DNA of 30,961 nucleotides from Candidatus Saccharibacteria bacterium UBA3829 (GCA_002393165.1 DGIF01000001.1:1-30961); one strand, 5' to 3'. Shown: positions 7,718 through 15,791, counted from the first letter of the stretch. The notes: generated from the sequence alone by a model not told the origin. Numbers and translations are program-made.

Positions 7718-9631
7718 ATGAATGCAAATGAAGTTCGTCAAAAGTTTTTAGATTTTCAAGTTAAACATGGCCACAAAGTTATCCAGCCGGCACCACTGGT
7801 GCTCGAGGGCGATCCGACCACGCTTTTCACGGGCTCCGGTATGCAGCCGCTACTTCCCTATCTTCTCGGCAAGGCCCACAAGGACGGCACTCGTCTTACA
7901 GATTCGCAGCCATCACTACGCCTTCAGGATATTGAGGATGTCGGTGATCCGCGCCATACCACGGTTTTTGAAATGCTTGGTAACTGGTCGCTTGGTGACT
8001 ACTTTAAACGCGAACAGATCCGTAACTTTTTTGAGTTTTTGACTAAGGAAATCGGGCTCGATCCGCACAAGATTTATGTTAGCTGCTTCATTGGCAACGA
8101 AAAATATGGTATTCCCAAAGACACAGAGGCGGCTGAAATTTGGCAGGAAGTTTTCCGCGAGGCCGGCATTGAGGCAAAAGTTGCCGAAATTGGCTCGGCG
8201 AAGTACGGCGATGAGCGCGGCATCAAAGACGGAGAGCGAATCTTCTTCTATGACGATCACGAAAACTGGTGGAGCCGTGGCGGCGGCATTGAAGATACGC
8301 CACTCGGCGATCCGTGTGGCCCGGATTCGGAAGTTTTTTACGATTTTGGCGAAGACAAGCAGGATGTAGAGAGGTATGGCAAGTCGCACCCGGCTTCGGA
8401 CGGTGCCAGGTTCATGGAAATTGGCAACCAAGTTTTTATGCAATATCGGCGCAACGACGACGGCACTTTCAGCGAGCTCGAAAAGAAGAACGTCGACTTT
8501 GGTGGCGGCCTCGAGCGAATCACCGCAGCCTCAATTGATAGCTTCGACGTGTTTAAGATTTCGTCGATGAAACCAATTATCGATAAACTAGAGGAACTTT
8601 CCGGCAAAGCCTATGATGCCAATACCGACGAGATGCGCGTGATTGCCGACCATATTCGCGGCGCTTACCTTCTTGCCGCTCAGGGTCTGACGCCTTCTAA
8701 CAAAACGCAAGGGTACGCCATGCGTCGTTTGGTGCGCCGGGCCATTCTCCGGGCGTTGGACCTCGGCATTTCGGCCAACTTCCTTTCCGAAATTGTTCCG
8801 ATCGTGGCCGCAAACTATGCCGGCCTGCCAGATTCGATTTTGACTCACCGCGACCAGGCCCTCGACGTTTTGCTGAAAGAAGAACGCGCTTTCCGTGCCA
8901 CTTTAAACAAAGGTCTGAGAGAACTCACCAAGCTAGCGGCAAACAACCAGAAGGCTGCTTCGCGAGGGCTTTCGGAGGGTAGCCTGTCCGGTTATGATTT
9001 GTTTAAGTTACAGGATACCTATGGCTTTCCGTTAGAAATTTCCATTGAAGAATGCTATCACCAGAATATTAGCCTGAGCGAAAATTACAGACAAGAATTT
9101 GACGAAGCCTTGAAAGCGCAACGCGAACGCTCACAGACGGCCAGCAAGGGTATGTTCAAAGGTGGCCTCGAAGACCACGGCGAGCAAACCGTTAAATACC
9201 ATACGGCCACTCATCTTTTATTGGCAGCCCTTCAGAAGCACATCAGTGAAGATATTGCCCAAAGAGGGTCCAATATCACTGCCGACCGCGTACGTTTTGA
9301 CTTTAACTGCGATCACAAATTGACGCCAGAAGAGCTAAAATCCGTGGAAGACCAAGTTAACGCCTGGATCAAGGCTGACCTGCCGGTTGTTTACGATGAA
9401 TACGATAAGACATATGCTCGCGACGCCTTGCACGCGCACGGCCAATTCTGGGATAAATACCCAGACCAACTCAAGGTCTATACGATTGGCGATTTTGATG
9501 CGCCGGTCTCTCGCGAAGTTTGCGGCGGCCCGCACGTTGAACGTACTGGCTTGCTGGGCACGTTCAAGATTGTCAAAGAAGAGTCTTCGTCTGCTGGCGT
9601 GCGCCGAATCAAGGCCGTCTTGGAGTCATAA
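7718..9631 (+). CDS. alaS: Alanyl-tRNA synthetase, short form lacking C-Ala
   Basis: The enzyme charges tRNA-Ala with alanine. The class II catalytic core is present: TLFTGSGMQPLLPYLLG (35-51), motif 2 RHTTVFEMLGNWSLGDYF (79-96) and motif 3 GGGLERI (262-268). The tRNA-recognition helices follow to about residue 475. The editing domain keeps its zinc/catalytic residues HTATH (495-499) and Cys602/His606 in VCGGPHVERTG. The protein is 637 residues, compared with roughly 875 in typical bacteria, and stops straight after the editing domain, so the C-Ala oligomerisation/tRNA-binding domain is absent. Only about 20 residues separate the helical domain from HTATH, so the beta-barrel subdomain normally found there also appears to be missing. 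Confidence 0.96.
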   Translation: MNANEVRQKFLDFQVKHGHKVIQPAPLVLEGDPTTLFTGSGMQPLLPYLLGKAHKDGTRLTDSQPSLRLQDIEDVGDPRHTTVFEMLGNWSLGDYFKREQIRNFFEFLTKEIGLDPHKIYVSCFIGNEKYGIPKDTEAAEIWQEVFREAGIEAKVAEIGSAKYGDERGIKDGERIFFYDDHENWWSRGGGIEDTPLGDPCGPDSEVFYDFGEDKQDVERYGKSHPASDGARFMEIGNQVFMQYRRNDDGTFSELEKKNVDFGGGLERITAASIDSFDVFKISSMKPIIDKLEELSGKAYDANTDEMRVIADHIRGAYLLAAQGLTPSNKTQGYAMRRLVRRAILRALDLGISANFLSEIVPIVAANYAGLPDSILTHRDQALDVLLKEERAFRATLNKGLRELTKLAANNQKAASRGLSEGSLSGYDLFKLQDTYGFPLEISIEECYHQNISLSENYRQEFDEALKAQRERSQTASKGMFKGGLEDHGEQTVKYHTATHLLLAALQKHISEDIAQRGSNITADRVRFDFNCDHKLTPEELKSVEDQVNAWIKADLPVVYDEYDKTYARDALHAHGQFWDKYPDQLKVYTIGDFDAPVSREVCGGPHVERTGLLGTFKIVKEESSSAGVRRIKAVLES

Positions 9632-9657
9632 TTTATCTACAAAATACCTAAAATCCC

Positions 9658-9686
9658 TTGCAAAGTCAGATTTTTTGTGCTAAAAT
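9658..9686 (+). promoter_or_regulatory. Promoter of the small lysine-rich membrane protein gene
   Basis: TTGCAA, 17 nt and TAAAAT preceded by TGC, in the gap after alaS. The leader that follows contains the direct repeat AAGGATTAAA twice; the second copy supplies the ribosome site. Confidence 0.7.
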
Positions 9687-9713
9687 AACCATAAGGATTA
9701 AAAAAGGATTAAA

Positions 9714-9908
9714 ATGGCTCAAGCAAAAAAGAAACAAGCAACTAAAACCGCAAAGAAGACCACGACGTGTCGCAAGACTGCGTCGAAGAAGCGCTTTTGC
9801 TACGAAAAGTACAATCGCGATGAGCAGCCAAATGCAGTTTTCGTTGTAGCCATGAGTGTGCTCGCAGCAACTTTGCTGTTCGCTGACTTGCTCATGATGA
9901 CAGCTTAA
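9714..9908 (+). CDS. Small lysine-rich protein with C-terminal membrane helix
   Basis: This 64-residue protein has a Lys/Thr/Ala-rich N-terminus (residues 1-28, nine or more Lys), resembling histone H1 tails. A short polar stretch follows, then one hydrophobic helix at about 41-61. The gene has its own promoter, a good AAGGA ribosome site and its own terminator, which supports a real gene despite the size. The layout suggests a basic tail held at the inner face of the membrane, possibly contacting nucleic acid or acidic lipid. I do not recognise the family. Confidence 0.75.
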   Translation: MAQAKKKQATKTAKKTTTCRKTASKKRFCYEKYNRDEQPNAVFVVAMSVLAATLLFADLLMMTA

Positions 9909-9918
9909 TAGCTTTTAG

Positions 9919-9949
9919 AAAAATGCCCACTCCCGTGCGGGCATTTTTT
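9919..9949. terminator. Bidirectional terminator between convergent genes
   Basis: The stem AAAAATGCCC / GGGCATTTTT, with an A run on the left and a T run on the right, can terminate the small membrane-protein gene on plus and mnmA on minus. Confidence 0.88.
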
Positions 9950-9961
9950 GTGCGGATTAAA

Positions 9962-11116
9962 TTATTTAGCAATAATACCACCGCCGAGGCAGACCTCGCC
10001 GTCATATAAGACTGCCGACTGACCCGCCGCCGGGCGCTTCACTTCATTTTCAAAACTTAGCACCTTGCCGTCGAACTTCGCCGGAATCAGCGGCGCACGA
10101 TGTCTCAGCCGCGCCATTACGGCGCCGTCATCCGGCAAATGGCTCACCCGCAGCACAATATCCTTCAGCCCTAGTTCTTTCGTCCAGATATGTTGGTCAT
10201 TTAAGTTTTTGGATACGTATATAACGTTGTTCGACAAATCTTTTTTCACGACGTAATACGGCAACCCATCATTTACCTCACCCTTATTGCCTGAAATATA
10301 TAACCCATGGCGCTGACCGATCGTATAAAATATGGCACCTTCATGATAGCCTAGCACTTTTTCGGACTCAATTTCACGAATCTCGCCTGGCTGAACGTCG
10401 ATATATTCTTTCAGAAAATCTTTCATCCCGACCTCGCCCACAAAACATACGCCCATGGACTCTTTTTTGTAAGCGTTGTGGAGGCCCTTTTGCTCCGCAA
10501 GCTTTTTGACATCCGGCTTTAACATTTCGCCGACCGGAAAAAGTGTATGGCTGAGCGCTTCGTCCGAAATACGATATAAAAAGTAGGTTTGATCCTTGTT
10601 CTCATCGGCAGCCCTAAGCAAGACGGCTCCGATATCCCACTCGGGGTCGCGTCGCTCGCTCCCATCGCCATGGGGCTCGCGCGCTAATCCTCGCGCTGCC
10701 GCGCTCCGGAATCCCCCAAGTCGGGATATCGGAGCCATCCTCGCATAGTGCCCAGTTGCGATAAAATCCCCACCGCGCCGCATCGCTTCATCAAAGAACA
10801 ACTTAAACTTGATTTCCTGGTTACACATTACATCCGGATTTGGCGTGTTGCCGTTCTTAAACTCGCGAAGCATGTATTCGACAACTTTTTCGCGGTAGGC
10901 GTCCTCAAAATCCCATACTTCAAACGGTATTCCAAGTTTTACCGCTACGCGCTTTGCATCGGCAAGGTCCTCCGCCCACGGACACTTCATGCCAGGAAGG
11001 TCGCGCGACCAGTTTTTCATGTATACGCCAGTCACGTCGTAACCCTGCTCTACTAGCAACATCGCCGCAACCGACGAGTCCACGCCGCCGCTCATTCCAA
11101 CAAAAACTTTAGGCAT
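9962..11116 (-). CDS. mnmA: tRNA-specific 2-thiouridylase MnmA with in-frame insertion
   Basis: MnmA makes 2-thiouridine at position 34 of tRNAs for Lys, Glu and Gln. The PP-loop SGGVDSS is at 9-15, the catalytic cysteine pair is Cys98 (NPDVMCNQ) and Cys224 (GVCFVG), and ATGHYAR and ENKDQTYFLY are conserved. Between HYARM and LLRAADENK lie 38 residues of unusual Arg/Gly/Glu-rich composition, where other family members have a short loop. That stretch is encoded by the palindromic element at 10625-10736. Since the loop is variable in the family, the enzyme may tolerate it. The ATG overlaps the 3' end of the cysteine desulfurase by 8 nt with an AAAGG ribosome site, so sulfur donor and acceptor are co-expressed. 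Confidence 0.95.
   Translation of the reverse strand: MPKVFVGMSGGVDSSVAAMLLVEQGYDVTGVYMKNWSRDLPGMKCPWAEDLADAKRVAVKLGIPFEVWDFEDAYREKVVEYMLREFKNGNTPNPDVMCNQEIKFKLFFDEAMRRGGDFIATGHYARMAPISRLGGFRSAAARGLAREPHGDGSERRDPEWDIGAVLLRAADENKDQTYFLYRISDEALSHTLFPVGEMLKPDVKKLAEQKGLHNAYKKESMGVCFVGEVGMKDFLKEYIDVQPGEIREIESEKVLGYHEGAIFYTIGQRHGLYISGNKGEVNDGLPYYVVKKDLSNNVIYVSKNLNDQHIWTKELGLKDIVLRVSHLPDDGAVMARLRHRAPLIPAKFDGKVLSFENEVKRPAAGQSAVLYDGEVCLGGGIIAK
10625..10736. repeat. 112-bp palindromic element inserted in frame in mnmA
   Basis: Perfect 14-bp inverted arms GGCTCCGATATCCC and GGGATATCGGAGCC bound the element. Pairing continues inward (ACTCGGGG with CCCCAAGT, one mismatch, one bulged base) to about 21 base pairs. 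The GC-rich interior can form two smaller hairpins (CCCAT/ATGGG and GCGC/GCGC), giving a branched fold. The element covers codons 128-164 of mnmA without a stop or frameshift. No second copy was found in this window. Confidence 0.75.
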
Positions 11117-12257
11117 TTTTTAGCCTTTCTTTTTCGGCCGCTACGACATCGTTGATGATTCGTGCAGCCTGGTGGATTTGGTCTTCGTCATTAGTCTCGC
11201 CTAGCGAAAGTCTCAGCGAGCCTGCGATTTCGGCATCAGAAAGGTCAATCGCCGCCAGTACGTGCGACTTTACGCCCTTTGAGGCCGCACAAGCCGCTCC
11301 GGTCGACACGTAAACCCCCTCATTTTCAAGAAGGAACACTAAACGTTCCGCATCTATACCATTATAGCACAAAACTATGAAATTGTCAATAGAGTGCTTC
11401 TTGTTGATAAGCTCGTACCCCTGTAATTCCGACAATAAAACCTTTCGCCAGGTAGCATATTTTTTGCGATTGCCATTCAAATGTTCTTTAGCGAGTTCGA
11501 CGGCCTTAGCGAAGCCGATTACACCAGGCACATTTTCGGTGCCCGAGCGTAGACCATTTTCCTGGCCCCCGCCGTAGGTCAAAGGCTGCAACTTGGCTTC
11601 GTGCGACACATAGAGCGCTCCAACGCCTTTCGGGCCGTAAATTTTTGCGGCGTTTAAAGTCATCAGGTCTACTCCTAGTCTGGCCACGTTGATGTCGAGC
11701 AGATTGAGCGCTTGCGACGCATCCGAATGTAGCAACAACTGGCGTTTTAGGCCACGTTTTAGCCGGTCGAATTTTACCTCGCGAATCACGCTGGCGATTT
11801 CCGCTAGGGGCTGAATGACGCCGATCTCGTTATTAACCAGCGATACCGAGACGAGCTCCGTGTCATCGGTAATTTTGGCTTTTAAATCATCGAGGTCGAT
11901 CAAGCCGTTTTTTAACACCTTCACCGCTTGGCCACCATGCTTCTTCGCCACTTGGCGCACGGAATCATGCTCGGTTTCAAGATATAACACGGACGCCTGC
12001 GTGGCTGCGTCTGACGACAAGCTCGAGAACGCCAAATTATTGGCCTCGGTCGCGCCGGCAGTAATGACGAGGTCGGAAGATTTCGCGCCGATCGCGTGCG
12101 CAATGGTCGCCTTCGCGACTGTGTAGTCGGCGGCCACTTTTTTAGCTGGCAAATACGCCGCACTAGGGTTGAAAAAATCCGTCAAAAAATATGGTTCCAT
12201 TACTTGGAGCACTCTACTATCAACTGGCGTTGCCGCCGCGTGGTCGAGATAGATCAT
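11109..12257 (-). CDS. Cysteine desulfurase (NifS/IscS-like)
   Basis: This 382-residue PLP enzyme removes sulfur from cysteine for tRNA thiolation and probably for Fe-S clusters. It begins MIYLDHAAATPVD. PLP-site features include GATEANN (68-74), His97 in ETEHDSV, SDASQ (178-182) and the Schiff-base Lys205 in LNAAKIYGPKG. The active-site Cys323 is in VSTGAACAASKG. An in-frame ATG lies further upstream at 12305, but the start at 12257 is right because the -10 box lies between them and the family sequence begins at 12257. mnmA follows with an 8-nt overlap, so MnmA is the evident sulfur recipient. Whether it also serves a SUF system cannot be told from this window. Confidence 0.95.
   Translation of the reverse strand: MIYLDHAAATPVDSRVLQVMEPYFLTDFFNPSAAYLPAKKVAADYTVAKATIAHAIGAKSSDLVITAGATEANNLAFSSLSSDAATQASVLYLETEHDSVRQVAKKHGGQAVKVLKNGLIDLDDLKAKITDDTELVSVSLVNNEIGVIQPLAEIASVIREVKFDRLKRGLKRQLLLHSDASQALNLLDINVARLGVDLMTLNAAKIYGPKGVGALYVSHEAKLQPLTYGGGQENGLRSGTENVPGVIGFAKAVELAKEHLNGNRKKYATWRKVLLSELQGYELINKKHSIDNFIVLCYNGIDAERLVFLLENEGVYVSTGAACAASKGVKSHVLAAIDLSDAEIAGSLRLSLGETNDEDQIHQAARIINDVVAAEKERLKNA
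11361..11389 (-). promoter_or_regulatory. Full-consensus promoter inside the cysteine desulfurase gene
   Basis: On the minus strand TTGACA, 17 nt and TATAAT preceded by TGC lie within codons 290-299. A transcript from here would carry mnmA about 240 nt downstream, separately from the desulfurase. Confidence 0.5.
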
Positions 12258-12264
12258 AATTACT

Positions 12265-12273
12265 ATTATAACA
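12265..12273 (-). promoter_or_regulatory. Extended -10 promoter of the desulfurase-mnmA operon, leaderless
   Basis: TGT-TATAAT on the minus strand ends 7 nt before the ATG at 12257. There is no Shine-Dalgarno. Confidence 0.65.
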
Positions 12274-12296
12274 TATTTTTCGCTAAAAAATAGGCC

Positions 12297-12325
12297 TTGA
12301 ACCACTAGCGGTAACGCGGTATAAT
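12297..12325 (+). promoter_or_regulatory. Promoter of the FISUMP-domain surface protein gene
   Basis: TTGAAC, 17 nt and TATAAT. The untranslated leader is about 54 nt (roughly 12332-12385), unusually long for this window, and contains the palindromes CTAG and GTTAAC and an AGAGAGG ribosome site. It is divergent from the desulfurase promoter. Confidence 0.7.
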
Positions 12326-12385
12326 AAAAATGCTAACGGTACGATCTAGGTTAACAGATTCTAGCCCGTAATCAAGAGAGGATGC

Positions 12386-13828
12386 ATGCAGTCGCGTTAT
12401 GTCAAGAAGTTGTTAGGTAACAAAGTTCTTCTGATACTCGTCGGTTTTTTGGCGATCCTTTTTTGCATCGCTAGGCACGCTGCGCCAACCTCGGCGGAAA
12501 CTTTGACTTTTCAAGTCGACAATACCACGCCGATTCTTGAGGTTACTGTTCCAAGTAATGTCTATCTCAACCTCGCTCCGACCTCCGGTGCGGCTTTTGG
12601 TGTTGCTGATCTGGCGATCGGAGTGGGGACCAATAACCCGACCGGATATACGCTTAGTATGAATGTCGACGCTAATAATTCGGCCCTAGTCAACGACGAC
12701 GTCACGATTACGCCGGCCGATTATCCCGGCATCACCGTAGACAGCTCAAACCACCCCACGATCGAGACGCTCGCACAGTCTGTAGACGGCTACACGCAGG
12801 ATACGTTCCCCGTCAATAAATGGGGCATTCGCATAGGGACGTCGGGTAATTTTTTCCGGGCAGTTTTTGCCACCGCGCCGGTTTTAAGCCAGACCTCTGC
12901 CGCTTCTAATTCCACTGGCTCGGAGGCAGTGGTGCAGCTTGCCGCCAAGGTCGACTCCAGCCAGCCAATCGGCGCCTATCATACTACGATCAACTTTATT
13001 GCGGTTACTAATCCTCTGCCTAAAGTTTACATGCAATCGATGGTCCTTTCGGATTGCCATACTTTTCCGACGGTAGTTTACGACAGCCGCGACGAACAAC
13101 CATATAAAGTTGCCAAACTCGCAGATGGCCAGTGCTGGATGACGTCAAACCTCAACCTAGCTGGTGGCACTAAGCTAGACAGCGCCGGTTCCAATGTCCC
13201 AGCTGGCTATACTCAGAGTGACCCATATTACACTCTTCCAGCCTCTACAGCTATCTCTAGCGGCACATCAGTCCCGTCCGATCAATTCTCAAGCGACTCG
13301 GGCCAATACGTCTTCAACACCAACAATAACACTGATACCTGCAACAGCAGTACTCCATGTAACTCCTACTACTCATGGCTAGTTGCTACAGCTGGTGGTA
13401 AAGACAGCAGTGGCAATGCAGTAACCACTGATGGCTATAATACTGCCTACTCCATCTGCCCGAAAGGTTGGAGACTACCAACTTCTACTACTAGCAATGC
13501 ACGTGCTACAATCGACAATAACTGGAAAACCGGTGACTGGTATGCTCTTGCTATCGCATATGGTGCTAACCTAGAAAGTAACTATTATCAAAGGGCTGCT
13601 ACCTTCTATAACAATGCTGGCCCAGGTACCACCCCGAATTTCCTGCTCGCCGGCCGCTATACCTCCGGCTCGTTCGACTATAGCGGTTCCTACGGCTACT
13701 ACTGGTCGGCTACTTCCAGCTTCAGCACTTACGCCTATTACCTCAACTTCAATTCCAGCTATGTCAATTCCGCCAATAGCACCCTTCGCAGGCGCGGATT
13801 TAGCGTGCGCTGTGTTTTTGGTAGCTAA
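12386..13828 (+). CDS. Secreted FISUMP-domain (C-type-lectin-like) surface protein
   Basis: The 480-residue protein has a signal peptide or anchor (basic N-terminus, hydrophobic 13-30, likely cleavage after PTSA near 37). A beta-rich N-terminal region (about 40-210, TGYTLSMNVDANNSA) follows. The C-terminal domain has the hallmarks of the Fibrobacter succinogenes major paralogous family: VYDSRDEQPYKVAKLADGQCWMTSNLNL (231-258), SICPKGWRLPTS (357-368), YYWSATSSFSTYAYYLNF (438-455) and RGFSVRCV (470-477). Paired cysteines suggest disulfides outside the cell. The fold is related to formylglycine-generating enzyme and C-type lectins, so ligand or host-surface binding is plausible but unproven. The middle (about 265-345) is Ser/Thr/Asn-rich and low in complexity. 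Confidence 0.85.
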   Translation: MQSRYVKKLLGNKVLLILVGFLAILFCIARHAAPTSAETLTFQVDNTTPILEVTVPSNVYLNLAPTSGAAFGVADLAIGVGTNNPTGYTLSMNVDANNSALVNDDVTITPADYPGITVDSSNHPTIETLAQSVDGYTQDTFPVNKWGIRIGTSGNFFRAVFATAPVLSQTSAASNSTGSEAVVQLAAKVDSSQPIGAYHTTINFIAVTNPLPKVYMQSMVLSDCHTFPTVVYDSRDEQPYKVAKLADGQCWMTSNLNLAGGTKLDSAGSNVPAGYTQSDPYYTLPASTAISSGTSVPSDQFSSDSGQYVFNTNNNTDTCNSSTPCNSYYSWLVATAGGKDSSGNAVTTDGYNTAYSICPKGWRLPTSTTSNARATIDNNWKTGDWYALAIAYGANLESNYYQRAATFYNNAGPGTTPNFLLAGRYTSGSFDYSGSYGYYWSATSSFSTYAYYLNFNSSYVNSANSTLRRRGFSVRCVFGS

Positions 13829-13846
13829 CCGCACTTGTGTTATAAT
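13818..13846 (+). promoter_or_regulatory. Promoter of the DUF1846 gene
   Basis: TTGGTA, 17 nt and TATAAT preceded by TGT. The -35 lies in the last codons of the FISUMP gene. AAGGAGGT before the ATG at 13871 is a strong ribosome site. Confidence 0.7.
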
Positions 13847-13870
13847 TGAATCAACAACAAGGAGGTTTGA

Positions 13871-15334
13871 ATGAAGAAGTGCTTTGATGCTGATAAATAT
13901 CTTAAAGTCCAGAAAAAAATCATCAAAAGTCGTATCGGGATGTTTGACAAACTTTACCTCGAGTTCGGCGGCAAGCTCATCGATGACCAACATGCTGCCC
14001 GCACGTTGCCAGGTTTTCTGCCGGACCTCAAAATCAGGCTTCTGCAAGAGCTTAAAGACGACGCCGAGGTGATTCTCTGCATTAATGCTAACGCCATCGA
14101 AAAATCCAAAATTCGCGCCGACCACATGATCTCTTATGAAACCGAAATTTTGCGGCTCATTGAGTTTTTGCGTGCGAAAGGACTTTACGTGAGTTCGGTC
14201 GTGATTACCCTCTACGATGGGCAGAAAAAAGCCACCGATTTCGCCAGGAAGCTCAAAGACTACAATGTGAATACCTATTTTCACACCTTTACCAAAGGGT
14301 ATCCAACCGATGTTGATACGATTGTGTCTGACGAGGGTTATGGCGCCAATCCGTATATCGAAACCTCTCGCAAGCTCGTAGTAGTTTCGGCGCCGGGGCC
14401 GTGTTCTGGCAAGCTGGCAACCAGTTTGTCACAGCTTTATCACGAGTACAAACGCGGCGTCAACGCTGGCTACGCCAAATTCGAAACCTTTCCAGTCTGG
14501 AGCTTGCCGCTAAAACATCCGGTGAATGTTGCCTACGAGGCGGCTACCGCTGACCTCGGCGACGTCAACATGATCGACCATTTTCACCTCGAAAAATACG
14601 GCGAAAAGGCCGTGAATTACAACCGTGATCTTGAAACTTTCCCGGTTCTTCGTGAAATTCTTAACCGCATTACCGGTAAAACCGTCTATTATTCCCCCAC
14701 CGACATGGGTGTAAACGTCATTGGCGAGTGCATTACCGACGACAAGGCCATTCGCAAAGCCGCGAAGGACGAAATCGTTCGGCGCTACTATCGCGCACTC
14801 ACTGATCTTAAAAAAGGCGCAGTGACCCCGGAAGTTCCTGAGCGAATCAAGCTACTTATGAACGAACTCGGCATCTCGGAAGCTGACCGCCCGGTGGCCG
14901 CTCACGCAGACGAAAAACGTAAATCTGCCCATGGTCTTCCCAGCGCCTGCCTTGAAGTTAACAAAAAATTCATCGCGGGGCGCAAAACTGGTTATCTTTC
15001 GCCAGTTTCAGCCACTTTTTTAAATGCGCTCAAAGAGATCAATCACATTCCGGACAAAATTGATTTGATCGCGCCGACTGTTCTCGAGCCGATTCTCGAA
15101 GTCAAGAATAAGATCTCTAACTTCAAGGAGTCATATCTGAAACTAGGCGAAGTTCTGCTCGCCCTTTCCATCTGCTCTACCACCAACCCAGTCGTCAAAA
15201 CAATACTCGACAACCTAGACAAATTGAGCGGAGCTGAGCTTCACGCCACTCACATGATCACGGACGATGAACTGGTGATTCTCTCCAACCTCGGCATTAA
15301 CGCCACCTCCGGCACCGAAGTAGACATCGCTTAA
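13871..15334 (+). CDS. DUF1846 (UPF0371) family protein
   Basis: This 487-residue soluble protein is close to the usual family length of about 500. Conserved family blocks are CFDADKYLKVQ (4-14), KLYLEFGGKLIDDQHAARTLPGF (27-49), KGYPTDVDTIVSDEGYG (142-158), VVVSAPGPCSGKLAT (170-184), AGYAKFETFPVW and HPVNVAYEAATADLGDVNMID. The APGPCSGK segment resembles a phosphate-binding loop, so nucleotide binding is possible, but no reaction is known to me. The family is widespread in Firmicutes and Actinobacteria. It has its own promoter and converges on the gene at 15366, with 31 nt between them and no obvious hairpin. Confidence 0.92.
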   Translation: MKKCFDADKYLKVQKKIIKSRIGMFDKLYLEFGGKLIDDQHAARTLPGFLPDLKIRLLQELKDDAEVILCINANAIEKSKIRADHMISYETEILRLIEFLRAKGLYVSSVVITLYDGQKKATDFARKLKDYNVNTYFHTFTKGYPTDVDTIVSDEGYGANPYIETSRKLVVVSAPGPCSGKLATSLSQLYHEYKRGVNAGYAKFETFPVWSLPLKHPVNVAYEAATADLGDVNMIDHFHLEKYGEKAVNYNRDLETFPVLREILNRITGKTVYYSPTDMGVNVIGECITDDKAIRKAAKDEIVRRYYRALTDLKKGAVTPEVPERIKLLMNELGISEADRPVAAHADEKRKSAHGLPSACLEVNKKFIAGRKTGYLSPVSATFLNALKEINHIPDKIDLIAPTVLEPILEVKNKISNFKESYLKLGEVLLALSICSTTNPVVKTILDNLDKLSGAELHATHMITDDELVILSNLGINATSGTEVDIA

Positions 15335-15365
15335 AAGGCAATATCTACTTTTGCTATAAAGGAAT

Positions 15366-15791
15366 CTACTCCGCCGCCGGCACGAACACGATATTGTCAT
15401 TCAGGATTAGCTTGCCGTCCTCGAGTTTATATTGAAACTCGTCGTTTAATTTGTATAGCCAATCCGTCTCGACGAGCAACTTATCGCCCTTCATGGACCA
15501 AATAAAATCGTAGTCGTTCGTATGCGCATTAGTCGTGAGCGACCCTTTCCCGATTTCTGTAAAATTCCAAACTACATCTGGCTCGTCTTCGCGCTGCCAT
15601 TGACCGGTTGCGACCAAAGTTTCGGCATCATGGATTTTAGGCCCACGATTCAGGTTAACAATCAGAAGCGCTACGCCGATGACCAACACTATCGCCCCGA
15701 GCACCAACGCCAAAAAACCAGAAGATTTCTTCTTCGGTTTTTCAGGTAAGGATTTGCTAGTTGTTTTTGGTGATTTCTCTTCTGCTTCCAT
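15366..15791 (-). CDS. Uncharacterised single-pass membrane protein with beta-rich outer domain
   Basis: This 141-residue protein has a Lys/Ser/Pro-rich cytoplasmic N-terminus (1-25), one membrane helix at about 26-47 and an outer domain of alternating strands (GQWQREDEPDVVWNFTEIGKGSLTTN, FIWSMKGDKLLVET). Such short beta meanders with a conserved GxW start resemble lipocalin-like domains often found in secreted proteins, but the similarity is too general to name a function. The start codon is 6 nt after TAAAAT, so the mRNA is probably leaderless. Confidence 0.75.
   Translation of the reverse strand: MEAEEKSPKTTSKSLPEKPKKKSSGFLALVLGAIVLVIGVALLIVNLNRGPKIHDAETLVATGQWQREDEPDVVWNFTEIGKGSLTTNAHTNDYDFIWSMKGDKLLVETDWLYKLNDEFQYKLEDGKLILNDNIVFVPAAE

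Noticed and set aside
12258..12305. Upstream ATG for the cysteine desulfurase
   Set aside because: It lies upstream of the -10 box, and the family sequence begins at MIYLDHAAATP.
12332..12385. Riboswitch or attenuator in the FISUMP leader
   Set aside because: The leader has short palindromes (CTAG, GTTAAC) but no long stem, T run or recognisable aptamer.
13571..14284. Minus-strand frame of 237 codons
   Set aside because: It spans the 3' end of the FISUMP gene and the start of DUF1846, both well supported on plus, and has no promoter or ribosome site.
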